Of a stretch of 64,000 nt of DNA, positions 40,764-50,764 are shown one piece after another. Each line of letters begins with the position of its first letter. The stretch's first letter is position 1. The notes under the pieces were generated by a model, which did not search any database, was not told the origin of the DNA, and saw nothing but the letters and a program-made list of their open reading frames with translations. Position numbers and translations under genes: made by a program. The DNA comes from Ceratopteris richardii. Taxonomy: Eukaryota; Streptophyta; Polypodiopsida; Polypodiales; Pteridaceae. The DNA lies in contig CM035415.1 in assembly GCA_020310875.1 (NCBI GenBank), positions 193,626,432 through 193,690,431 on the forward strand, in the 5' to 3' direction.

Positions 40764-42188
40764 ATGAACCTTAGATCGGGCAAACATATAGGTAAGTCAG
40801 ACCGGCAAAGCCTTAGATCATCAGAGGCAAGTGTAAGAACTACTGCTCGATCGTGGGCTCAGCAATTGAATAGTAATTACCCCTACGAGAGCTCAGACAC
40901 TAGTGATTCAGAAATGGCATTTAGCACAGAAAAACCAGAAGGAGGGTCGAATGTAGCCTATTTAGAAAAACCAGAAGGACCCTATAGAACACAACTAGAG
41001 TTTCTCCGAACCAACCGATTAGGTGCTCGCATCTATGAGGATGGTTTGCGAAGGCAAGTGGTGCAAATGCACAACCCCGATCAACCCATTGGATTGGAAC
41101 ATCCAGTGGTGAAATTCGAGAGAGACGCGTACATAGACAAGGAAGGAACAATGTACATCTTAAGTACGCAGCCAAACAATACCAACGAGTTTGGCGTGAT
41201 TCAACCAGAGACGGAAACAAAATCTCAAGGAAAAGAACCATTAGAAGAGCCTAGAACACCTAGAGGGAAATCTGTACTGACACGAGTACTAATCCCGGAT
41301 TGGATCCCTCAGGACAACAGAAGCATAGAGTTGTTTGTAAATAAAGAAACTGATGAAGCCTTTTGGAGATACAAGACCGAACTACTTAGTGAGGTAGGTA
41401 TCATCACTATATACGAGTTCAAGGACCCGGATACACCTGGAAAGGTTGTATACCTGGATGAGACTTCAGAAAGAGTCTTTGTGGTGCCTGACCGCGCTAA
41501 AAACACATACACATGGAGAGGTGAATTGGTATTCCCTCCATCTAGAACAAACATGAATACAAGTCAACAAGGGGCAGGAACATCCTCAGCCCATGGAAAT
41601 CAAAGAGAAAAGAATAAAGAAAGACCCGAAGTAAGCTTCACTCATCCCATAGGGAGAGATAGAACAACCACAGACACTAATAGAGCGGATAGACAAAGAG
41701 ATCATGGAATACCAGGTGGTAGAGATGATTTTCCTCTACCTAGACCACGTGAACACGCAAGAATACTGAGACCCACTCAGTTAGTGAAATCCATGAAAAA
41801 TTACTTTGATGGGACAGGAGATCCCTATGACCACGTCGCAGAATTCAAGCAAGTACTAAGAGCCGAACAAGTTGAAGACATGTTCACGCAATACAATGCA
41901 TGTGGACTAACGTTAAAGAATACCCCTTTAACTTGGTTCCAACCTTTGCAACAAAGGCAATTTAGAGACATCCATCACTTTTTAGAGTCATTCATCACTA
42001 AATTCTCTAAAAGTGGGATTAGACATGACACGCCTTCGTTGATTCATAGCTTCAAACAGACCCCTCAAGAACAGTCAGACTGGCAGGACGTAGGTTTAGA
42101 CAATATGTTGAACGATGTCCAATGCAAGAGCTACCCTCACAAGCCAAGCAAGTGTCATTGTTTTTAGATGGCTTGTTGAGCTCCAAAC
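40764..42188 (+). pseudogene. Gag N-terminal part of G4
   Basis: Start at M-N-L-R-S-G (an in-frame ATG at 40746 lies just upstream). It is colinear with G2 gag, including PRTPRGKSVLTR and the YFDGTGDPYDHVAEF capsid region, but clearly diverged. One base is lost near 42073 relative to G1 (TPQE/TVRLAG region), so the frame ends at 42167; the original frame resumes (QAKQVSLFLDGLL) until the solo LTR begins at 42189. Confidence 0.88.
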
Positions 42189-43238
42189 TGTTGCGAACAT
42201 TTGTTTTATGTAGGGTACAAGTTTCAAATTATGTAAATACCTTTGGGAAGTCTTCAAATACTTCAAGAAGGCTCATATTATTCATAAAATGTAGCAAAAA
42301 TACCACGTGAGTTCTAGAACATGGTGAGTCAAATTAGTGAGTCACAAGGGAGCTTCAGTGGTGTCCTAGTGGAAGGTCGATGTGGCTAGTTCTCAAAGTC
42401 CATCAATACTTTGCTTAATTGAGCACTTGAGTCATGTAATACCTCCATCCAAATATCTACCACGAATTTAGATGTATTAGGAAGGTTTTAGATTAGTTTC
42501 CCATGCTATAAAAAGAGGAGAAAAGTCGTGATCTTGTGGGCTGTCCAAGAGAGTCATATGTGTATCTCTACACTGCTGTAGTTTTGTATGCAGAGATTGC
42601 AGAGATTGCAGAGATTGCAGAGCTTGTATCTCCCTCATTATATATCCAAATTACATGTTTGATAGCTCATTGGAAAGCACTTACTGTCTACTTTCTTCCT
42701 GTAAATTTTCATAATCATTGGATTTGTGAGCTGAGAGCAATACTCTCTGCAAGTAGTGTGTGTTCTCTGTTTTTTATCCCTGCTGAAGGTCTCCATTAAA
42801 CCTCAAACTTGCAGAGGTCATATCTCCTTGTGTATGTATCCAAATCATGTGTTCTTTGGCTCATTAGAAATCTCTCTAGGTCTACTTGTATTTGGTAAGG
42901 TTTAAAAGTCATTGGAGTTGTGAGTTAAGAGCAGTAGTCTCTGCAAGTGATGTGTGTCCTCAGGTTCATCTCTGTTTCAAGGTCTCCATTAAAGCTGCAT
43001 ATTGCAGAGGTCATAGCTCATTGTGTATTTATCCATTTGAGGTGTTCTATATCTTGTTGGAAGCTCTTAGAGTCTAGTTTATGTGTGCGAAATAGTTTTG
43101 GAAAATTCCAAGTGAGTAAAGAGAAATTTTCTCTGCAAGAAAATTGGTCTGTGCATACAAGTTTGTGAAAAAGTCAACTAGGTCCTGTTGGGTTTCACCT
43201 ACTTCTAGCTGTACTTTGGAGATCAATAAACTCCAACA
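42189..43238 (+). mobile_element. Solo LTR (1050 bp) inserted in G4 gag
   Basis: TGTTGCGAAC...CTCCAACA with TGTTG/CAACA terminal inverted repeat, flanked by CAAAC (42184-42188) and TAAAC (43239-43243), a 5-bp target duplication with one change. The gag sequence is continuous across it (LSSKL / KLRSYVYLKEP). TATA box TATAAAAAG at 42507-42515. No internal domain is present, so this is what remains after LTR-LTR recombination. Orientation is taken from the TATA box. The ends and length suggest a Ty1/copia source, unrelated to Cop1 in sequence. Confidence 0.85.
42618..43196 (+). repeat. Three 193-bp tandem repeats inside the solo LTR
   Basis: Units start at GCAGAG 42618, 42811 and 43004, exactly 193 bp apart. 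Each has a TATCTCC/TAGCTCA block, TATCCAAAT, (C)TCATTGGAAA and, in the first two, GTGAG(C/T)T(G/A)AGAGCA and AGGTCTCCATTAAA. They are moderately diverged. A GCAGAGATT triplet repeat (about 42592-42620) lies just upstream. Confidence 0.85.
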
Positions 43239-45544
43239 TAAACTGCGCTCCTATGTGTACCTAAAAGAACCCAGAACGCTAGAGCAATGTGTGAGAATAT
43301 GCATAGACATTGAGGACAACTTAGGAGACGAGTTGGAACTCTCAAGGGTCTATAAGGACTCAGACTGTTCATCTCTAGCATCCACAAAATTGTCTAGCTC
43401 AATAGAAGACCTAGCAGAAAAAGTGGCTCAGAAACTAGGAGTTTCTAGTAAACCTAGGGTGCTAATGAACAAGCGTTGTTACACCTGTGGTGGTGATCAT
43501 ATGGCAAATGTGTGCCCCAATGCACCACAACCACAAGCCAACCCTAATGGCCAATACTGTACAATTGAGAGAAGATACACGAATCATACGGCTCAGGACT
43601 GCCCATACAACAAATAGACCGTGAGACAGAACTACCCGCAAGCATAACCGCAGCCAGGTAGGTATCAAGGCCATTACAATGCTCAGCCTTATTACTATGC
43701 TGCAGAAGAGAACCTAAGTAGGGCCTTAGTGCCTTCTTCACCTTTGATCACAGAGGGTGACCCGAATTCGAACAGTTTTGACTCTACGCATGTTGATAGT
43801 CCACCCGCATATTACACAGAGTCACCAGAACACGTAGAAACATATCATTATGATAGTCCACCTGTGGAACCTAGTTGGGAGCCCGACTATGCTAATGTGA
43901 TGTACACAAACCCAAATCCACGACCCCAATTAAGACAACAGAGACCACAGGGCCCTAGAGGACCATGCTTTAGGTGCCAAGGAGATCACTTCATAAAGGA
44001 TTGTCCACATCCCCCGATAGCAGGACAATCACAGTACTATAACATACAAGGCTTTTGCGCCGATTGTGGCAAAGAGCACATCATCAAAGATTGTCCTAAG
44101 AACCCTGTTAATGCTTCAAATGTGACACCGATCAACGTGATAGGTATTGTAAACAACGCAGATGGATCCAACCCTACATACGTGCCTATCCAAGCTATAA
44201 CAAGAGCCCAGGCGCTCTTACAGAACCAACAGCTTAATCAAGAGAAAGTAGCCGGAACTAGTGAAGTTGCAGAATCTAGTAGTAAAAAGACAAAATCCTG
44301 GAAAGATTCTAGAGAAAGAATAAAGAGAAAGTGGAGTAAAAAGATAACTGAGTTGGAAGGAAGTTTAAAAGAGTCTAGAGCCAAAATCCTAGAATTGACT
44401 TCACAGGACTTGAATCAAGAGAATCCAGCTCAGAAATCAGGATCAGTTTTAGCGGAACCCATACCAGAAAATCTAGACATGATGTTTCGTGCATATCAGG
44501 CTAGATTAAAAGAGGGACCTCAGGTAGCTGAAATGAGCAAAAACTACCCTCGAGCTGATCTAGAAATTGAGAGAACTAAACTTTGCATGAAGATGGTAGA
44601 ACTAGCACAAGCTTTGTTCGAAGCCTCTAGATATCTTAATTGGAATAACATGGCAAAACTTGAATTACATTTTCAAGGACTAATGGAGAGGCTAGAATAC
44701 TTGATAGAGAGCAAAGAGAAAAAAGATGAGCCTAGGAACCCTATTGTCCCAGAGACACAGGAAAGGAATGCACCATCCCTGTCTCAAGTACCCAACTCAG
44801 AAAGTCAAGACAACCTGTCTTCCATACATAGGTACTCACATGAATTTTCGAGAGAGATCCAAGAAGAGAAATGGAGAAAGGAACAAGGAACCCATCCTCC
44901 TATTCAAGAAATAGATGACTTGCAGGAACAATTTCCCCAAGACATTCCCTCTATTTACGATGGTGTAGAGGAAGAACAACTGAGTGAAAACACAAGATTT
45001 GGATCTAATTCTTTACAAGAATTACCTCAGTTCACAGGACCTTGGGAAGCAAAGTCTATTAGTATGAGAGCACCCACGATAATAGTGAGGAATGAAGAAT
45101 CAGTAATCCCTAGAAACACGGAAGTGATCAAGAACACTAAAGTACAATGTAATCTCACTCTAGAGGAGTTGTTAAAGGTAAAACCAGAATTGTGGAAACA
45201 TGTAGCAAATCAATTCCCCGAGCTTGCTACTACTCCCTCACTAATAGGATCACAAAATAAGGTACCAGAAATACCCGTAGAAAAGATTGGAGATGTAAGC
45301 GAAGGAGAGGAAGGTAACAATTATCTTCTGATAACCCATCAGGGCTACACCACGAAAGCCATCTTAGATTCAAGAGCCGGAGTAGCCATCGCTACCACCG
45401 CTTTATGGAAACGTTGGGGTAAGCCAGCATTGAGACCCACCAGGATGAAGCTACAAATGGCTGACGGACACATAGAAAAACCATTAGGCTTACTAGAAGG
45501 AATATCACTCACCACTTGTGGTGTAGAATTTGAGCATACCTTTG
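43239..45544 (+). pseudogene. Gag C-terminal part, linker and protease N-part of G4
   Basis: Resumes gag after the solo LTR (KLRSYVYLKEP). Knuckles CYTCGGDHMANVC, CFRCQGDHFIKDC and CADCGKEHIIKDC all use the CX2CX3HX4C spacing. Stops at 43615 (TAG, CAG in relatives) and about 43645. The long piece 43729-45544 carries the linker, shorter than in G1, and the first protease, whose triad reads DSR (45367-45375). It is cut at 45544 by G5 inside the protease, between the triad and ILGRPF, and resumes at 57381. Confidence 0.88.
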
Positions 45545-46485
45545 TGTTGGGGATTCGTGGACAAGAAGGAGTTTGAGGGTTTGTAGGAGAAAAAGGAGAT
45601 GATGAAAATGGAATAACAGTGAGAACTTCTGCAAAGGAATACTCCTGGAAACCTTGAATATTGATTATCTTGCAACAATTACAATGACTGAACACAGTCC
45701 AATCAATGACTAAATACAACTTCAGAGAATGTCAATTACAGAAGACCAATGATCTCAAGTCCTCTGGCGGCGGCCTCTCCTGCACCAGTCCTTCACTTGC
45801 TTCACGCTTCCCTTGTGCACACCTTGCACTAAGCTTCCACCAAGCTAAGGAATTGGTATCTCGGCCGCGCACACACAGTAGACCTTGGGACTCTTGGAAT
45901 CCAACCCCGCCTTCTCTGCACACCTTCCTCTTGACACCTCTTACACTCTTCAGTGTCGTCGCACACTGGTGGCTCTTCCTTTCCCTTCTTGCTTCCTCTG
46001 AAGCTCTCTCTTGCTCCTTACTCTCAATGTGTGTCCAAGAATAGCCTTTGTCCTCTTTTGAATGCGCCGGTCCCGTGACTTCTAACTGCCATGGACTCTT
46101 GGGCTTCCTTTGATGTCCCAAGATTCTCTTTTTAGTTGGCGGCCAACGAATTGCCCTTTGTCCTGTAGTGACTTTAGTGTAAAACCAAAAAAATTTAATG
46201 GGGGTCATACTTTCACTTGTGCGTACACTTTTCCGCTTCTCATGCCTTCACATTCCCTTTTAATTCTTCCTTTGTGTACTAAAGGGGGTTCACCTAAACC
46301 TTCCCAAATACTTTAAAACACATTCTGATCCTTAGGGAAATTAGAGAAAATACGCAACCCGCTTACCCTTTGCGGGACAATTAAATGTCACTTAGGCACT
46401 TTGACTTTGCACCTGTTGGCTTGACCTTGACCTTGTTGACTTTGACCGGTTGGCTTTGACCAACATGACTGTTATGGGCTCAATA
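45545..46485 (-). repeat. 3' LTR of G5
   Basis: 941 bp. On the minus strand it begins TATTGAGCCC where the other LTR has TGTTGAGCCC, so its outer TG is mutated, and it ends CCCCAACA. Confidence 0.97.
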
Positions 46486-46774
46486 GATGCCCACCACCTA
46501 AAGGACTCTCCGACCCGGAGAGACAACACACTGGATACAAGAACTGCTTAAGAACCAAAATGAACATGTATATGAACAGAGAGGAAGTAAAGCCGAAAAT
46601 AGAGAAAGAGTACTTTTATTGATTACTAAAGAAAGTGAGAACAATATCCAATGATAATTGAATGCTTATTGGCATAAGCAGAAGGATGATACAATTATTG
46701 GGAAGCTATAACTAAGGCTGAAGCCATGTAATTTATTGAAGAGTGGCCAGGACATTATTAAACCTGGATTGAGA

Positions 46775-48583
46775 TTATTGAGGAGTTGGCTGAGGTGAAG
46801 ATGGGAGGGGAACCGAAGCTTGCTCTATAAGGTGTTGGATAGAACTCAGGCAATTGCGAAGATGGTCCCGTTCGCGCTTGATACGCAGACACGCTGCATT
46901 ATCACATAAACCTAACTGAAAACGATTTTGAAGATCCTCTAAAGTCTGGAGCGCAGAATCCGCAATGTCTCGATACCTATCTCGCTCCTCCTTGAGCAAG
47001 CGGGCGGATTCAGTGAGAGATTGCCACTGTGAGGTGGCCATGCGATTTATGTTGTCTATAGTCGAAATATATTGTTGATGAATGCTGGCGGCAGCTGAAA
47101 TGGAATCTAGGGACAACTTCGAAGCGTCAGCACTTCCCTGAGCAATGTTACTGGCTTCGCGAAGTAATAGGAAAAAGGAGGGTTCAGACTGGGTATCACA
47201 TGGAGGAACAGGGTCTACCGGCGGAGTTGGAGAATTGGGTGGAATGGGAGAGGGCATGGGTGGGGGATGAAGATTGGACTGATGGGGTTGGGAGGGTGGT
47301 GCATTACTTGGAGTTGGAAATTGTGAAACAGGGGGACGTGGGGGAGTACAGGTGGGGTTGTGCGGGTTCAGCTGGGTTTGAATGAGTGGGCAGAATGAAG
47401 AAGAGCCATGTGGGGGGAGAGGAGCAGGAGGAGGAGTGGTGGCCGTGGCAGGAGATGTGGTGAGGATAGGAGAAGGAGACGGTTGATTAAGTGGAGGGAT
47501 ATCCGGGGGTGCAGAGTGTTGGGTTGAAGCAGATGTTGAGCCAGAGGAGAGTGAAGGGGAGGGGGGAGGCCGGGATATGGAAGGGATAGTGGGATCACTG
47601 GGCGGGTTGCTAACAGGGAATTGAGGGGATGGGGAAATAGGGGAAGGGTTAGCCAATGGTGCAGGGATTTGATAGACCCAAGCTAGGAGGGGGGCAGAGT
47701 ATATGTTAAAGGAACGGGAGCGGCGAGGGATAGCCTCACGGAGTCTACGGGAGCGCACGCTCAAGGAACTATAGAGGAGGGCAGCGTAAGGGTAGGGGCG
47801 GCTAGTTAGGAAGCAGTACAGTGGATCCGCAATACGAATGTCGGAAAGGGGAAGCGCAGCGGTGGGGCTTCTAAGTAAAAAGAAGAAGATAAATGAAGTC
47901 AGGATTGCTTGCATGCAGATGGAAAAATGGGCTTGGTTCTCAAAACGCTCTTTACAAAAAGCAATTGTTTCCGCTGGTGACACTCCCGAATATAAGAGTG
48001 GAGGACTGATGAAGTCGATGAGGGAGGAACCTATATGGTTCGCAAGGTCAGGAATGGTAAGCGTGCCGGTGCGAAAGTTGGGGAACAACCGAAGAGTTTC
48101 GTATACGTCATTAAGTGTGGGAGGGTCCTGCAACAGAACGTCTGCCAAGCCTAAGAGTCCTGCATACCGAAGATTTTCTGTCGAGAAAAGATTGCGGAGG
48201 TCAATTGGAGGTGGAGATAAATGAATTTTTATTTGGATAGGTAGATCAGTTGGGAGGAAGATGCTCATATAATCGCCTGTAGGGATCGAATTATGGGAAG
48301 CAGAAGGAGAGGGAGAAGGTGAAGGGGGGCGAGGTATCGAAGGGGGAGAATAAGGGTCGGTGGATTCTGAGGGAATTGAGTAAGTAGGAATATTAATAAG
48401 GGGAGGATGAATAGCGGAAGGCGATGCAGATGCTGTAGGAGAGGTGGTGATGGCGGATGGCGGAATCAGTGGCGAGACCGGGTAGACGAGGGTGGGAAGG
48501 GTTTGGGTTGGAGCAAACTCCGACGGAGTAGGAGTGGTGGTGGGAAACGCCGAAGGATCGTCCGGCGGGGGTGGATTAGCCAT
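46775..48583 (-). CDS. Extra ORF of G5 between integrase and 3' LTR (unknown)
   Basis: 602 codons in the sense of the element, without interruption. Residues 1-100 are Pro/Ser/Thr-rich. 100-300 look globular, with a hydrophobic run at about 222-238 (AILTSFIFFFLL) that could be a membrane segment or a buried helix. 300-480 are again Pro/Ser-rich. 480-590 are helical and charged, with a likely coiled coil (SLTESARLLKEERDRYRDI). I do not recognise a family. Position corresponds to the additional ORFs of Tat-type elements or the env-like ORF of Athila elements. Intact despite the damage in pol. Confidence 0.7.
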   Translation of the reverse strand: MANPPPPDDPSAFPTTTPTPSEFAPTQTLPTLVYPVSPLIPPSAITTSPTASASPSAIHPPLINIPTYSIPSESTDPYSPPSIPRPPSPSPSPSASHNSIPTGDYMSIFLPTDLPIQIKIHLSPPPIDLRNLFSTENLRYAGLLGLADVLLQDPPTLNDVYETLRLFPNFRTGTLTIPDLANHIGSSLIDFISPPLLYSGVSPAETIAFCKERFENQAHFSICMQAILTSFIFFFLLRSPTAALPLSDIRIADPLYCFLTSRPYPYAALLYSSLSVRSRRLREAIPRRSRSFNIYSAPLLAWVYQIPAPLANPSPISPSPQFPVSNPPSDPTIPSISRPPPSPSLSSGSTSASTQHSAPPDIPPLNQPSPSPILTTSPATATTPPPAPLPPHGSSSFCPLIQTQLNPHNPTCTPPRPPVSQFPTPSNAPPSQPHQSNLHPPPMPSPIPPNSPTPPVDPVPPCDTQSEPSFFLLLREASNIAQGSADASKLSLDSISAAASIHQQYISTIDNINRMATSQWQSLTESARLLKEERDRYRDIADSALQTLEDLQNRFQLGLCDNAACLRIKRERDHLRNCLSSIQHLIEQASVPLPSSPQPTPQ

Positions 48584-48589
48584 AGAATA

Positions 48590-50310
48590 ATTTGGAGGAT
48601 GCCGAGAAAGGGTACGCGGAATAGGTGGAAGAGCTGATGATGATTAGTTAATATCACGGAAGACCGTTTAAGAGATGGGAATCGGAGTTCTAGGAGTTAA
48701 GGGAATTAGATTTGGCGGATGGTTGGATGAGATGGAGAAGATGGTAGTGGAGGATGATGTCCCTGGTTGTGTTGGAGGGTGGAGGAGGAGTTTGCCGCGG
48801 GAGGTGGAGTTGGGAGGCCGGGGTGGTAGGAGGGGTGGTAGACGTAGGAGGGGTGGTAGACGTAGGAGGGGTAGGGTTGCCTGCGAGTTTGGAGGGGTGG
48901 AGAATTGGGCGGTAGGCGGACTTAGGGATGTGGGCATAGTCGGAGGCGGAGGACGGCGGTGGTATGGAGGCGTGGAGGAGGGTGGATGATGGTTTCTTGG
49001 GGTGTCGGAGGAGGGTAGGTGTTGGGAATGGTGGGCGGTTAGGGCGAAGGTCGGGAGGGATGCGGGGCGGAGGAGGAGGGCGGAAGGGCGGAGGCAGGGG
49101 ATGGCGGGCGGGCGGATGGGTGGTTGCGTGGGTTTGGAGGAGGGTGGCGGAAGGGGGTAGAATGGAATTGTGTAGCGGGTAGGAGGGGATTAGATGGCGG
49201 GTGGGTATGTAGTGGGTGGGGAGGTCAAAGGTGGTGTAGGGCTGTGGCGGGCGGATGAGGCACCTGCGGAGTGTCCACGGAGAAAGGGCGGGAGGGCTTG
49301 GCGGAGATATGGGCAGAGAGGGCACCGTCGGAGGGCGGAGGGTAGGCAAGGCGGAGATGGAGGGTGGCGGTGGGAGGATGGCTTAGGCGGAGGTGTAGGA
49401 CAGGGCGCCTTGGCGGTGGGCGGATGGTGGAGTACCGTGGAGCGAGGGGGCGGAGCGGTGGGCCACCGGCGGAGGGCGAAGGGCGGGCTTCTGCGGAGGC
49501 GGGTACGGGCGGAGGGCGGGCTTCTGCGGAGGCGGCGGAGGCGGGTACCGGCGGAGGGCGGAGGCGGGCTTCTGCGGAGGCGGCGGAGGCGGGTACCGGC
49601 GGAGGGCGGAGGCGGGCTTCTGCGGAGGCGGCGGAGGCGGGTACCAGTGGAGGGCGGAGGCGGGCTTCTGCGGAGGCGGCGGAGGCGGCTTTTGGCGGAG
49701 GGCGGAGGGCGGAGGCTCTGCGGAGGTGGGGTAGAATTGGGCGGTTGGGTGGAGTTTGCGGAGGGCGGTCTCGCGGAGGGCGGAGACTGCGCGGAGGGAG
49801 GAGTTGGCGATTGCGACGGCGGGTGTGGGGGCGGCGGTAGTCGGGGTGCCTGTTGGTGGCCGTAGGAGGTTTGGTGGGCATAAGGCGGAGGCGGCGGTGA
49901 TGTCCCGGATGGCTGCGGACGGTGGAGGAAGGGCTGAAGAGGGGGCGGTGGCGGAGGAAGGGCTGGGCGGAAGGCGGATGAGGGGCTGGGCGTCGGGGGA
50001 GATGGGTGGAAGAGGGAGGCCGCGGGCGGGTTGGATGATTGTGGGGAGGACGCTGAGGCGGGATGGCTGCGGATCACGGCGGAGGAAGGGCGGAAGCGGG
50101 CGGCGGAGGGTGTGGGTGGTTGATGGTGGATGAGGGGGTGGGGTTGGAGGGTATTGGTTGCGGGTTTTGAGGGCAAAGGTTGGAGAGGGGTTGAGGGCGG
50201 TTGAGTGCGGAGGAGAGGGGTGCCTTCGTTTGGTTTAGGGGATGGTTTAGGGTGTGGTTGGTGGTTGAGGCGGAGGTTTGAGGCACAACAGAACCTCATA
50301 CTCGATGTCA
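48590..50310 (-). repeat. GC-rich low-complexity tract of G5
   Basis: About 1.7 kb built from short GGCGGA/GGTGGG-like words: G-rich on the plus strand, C-rich in the element's sense strand. Stops are so rare that long overlapping ORFs appear in several frames on both strands (for example 48690-49349 and 49225-49881 on minus, 49194-49865 on plus). Composition contrasts sharply with the AT-rich pol on one side. Probably a slippage-expanded tract; it may form G-quadruplex-like structures. Confidence 0.8.
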
Positions 50311-50311
50311 A
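49190..50311 (-). CDS. Possible Pro/Arg/Ser-rich ORF in the GC-rich tract
   Basis: 373 codons in the element's sense strand, the longest sense frame in the tract. Composition is almost only P, S, R, A, T and L. The middle repeats a 16-residue unit (LRRLRRSPPPPSAGTR). There is no globular domain. It may be translated, but an equally long frame exists in other registers, so coding is doubtful. Confidence 0.25.
   Translation of the reverse strand: MTSSMRFCCASNLRLNHQPHPKPSPKPNEGTPLLRTQPPSTPLQPLPSKPATNTLQPHPLIHHQPPTPSAARFRPSSAVIRSHPASASSPQSSNPPAASLFHPSPPTPSPSSAFRPALPPPPPPLQPFLHRPQPSGTSPPPPPYAHQTSYGHQQAPRLPPPPHPPSQSPTPPSAQSPPSARPPSANSTQPPNSTPPPQSLRPPPSAKSRLRRLRRSPPPPSTGTRLRRLRRSPPPPSAGTRLRRLRRSPPPPSAGTRLRRLRRSPPSARTRLRRSPPFALRRWPTAPPPRSTVLHHPPTAKAPCPTPPPKPSSHRHPPSPPCLPSALRRCPLCPYLRQALPPFLRGHSAGASSARHSPTPPLTSPPTTYPPAI
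49499..49690 (-). repeat. 48-bp tandem repeats
   Basis: Four copies of a 48-bp unit (plus-strand start GCGGGTACCGGCGGAGGGCG) at 49499 (short, 42 bp), 49541, 49589 and 49637, followed by a decayed fifth. In the longest sense frame the unit encodes 16 residues. Confidence 0.9.
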
Positions 50312-50764
50312 TCGATGGGGTTGGAGGAGAGGTATTGTATGGAGGCGCCGGGGATAATGATATTTGCACTTCTGAGGGGATCAAGAATGAAAGAGAGAAC
50401 ACCTTATATAGCAAGTAGGTATGAAGGATTACCTCACACGAATGTACGGTCAACCCACAAGAGAGCTCAAAAGAGAGGAGATGCAAGTTCCAATCTCATT
50501 CATCAAAAAGATACACAAAAGAAAGGGCCATATTGAAAGTTATTGGGTAGAAGCAATGACCACTAAAAGAAATTGGCGCAAAATTTATTTATTAATGAAA
50601 TTAACTGGTTTTTAGTGGTGAAATGAGCAACAAAAAAATGGCGCCTAAAAAGAACATGCGTGAGCTTTTTATTGGTTATTCTACTTATTAGGACAAACAG
50701 CTTATTATTTGTACCTATAAAGCATTCCAAAACACTTAGGAACAAAATAATGAAAATGCAATGT
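50312..50764 (-). other. Non-coding spacer of G5 after integrase
   Basis: About 450 bp between the integrase stop and the GC-rich tract. I see no ORF of note or clear signal. Confidence 0.5.

Noticed and set aside
45732-46208. 158-codon ORF inside the G5 LTR (repeated at 56670-57098)
   Set aside because: Lies in an LTR and is present in both copies only because the LTR is; it is broken by differences between the copies.
46486-46774. Polypurine tract of G5
   Set aside because: The bases next to the 3' LTR on the minus strand (AGGTGGTGGGCATC) are only partly purine, so I did not list a tract.
48690-50133. Overlapping Gly/Arg- and Pro-rich ORFs on both strands
   Set aside because: Produced by the GC-rich low-complexity tract; at most one sense frame could be real, and I list only that one at low confidence.
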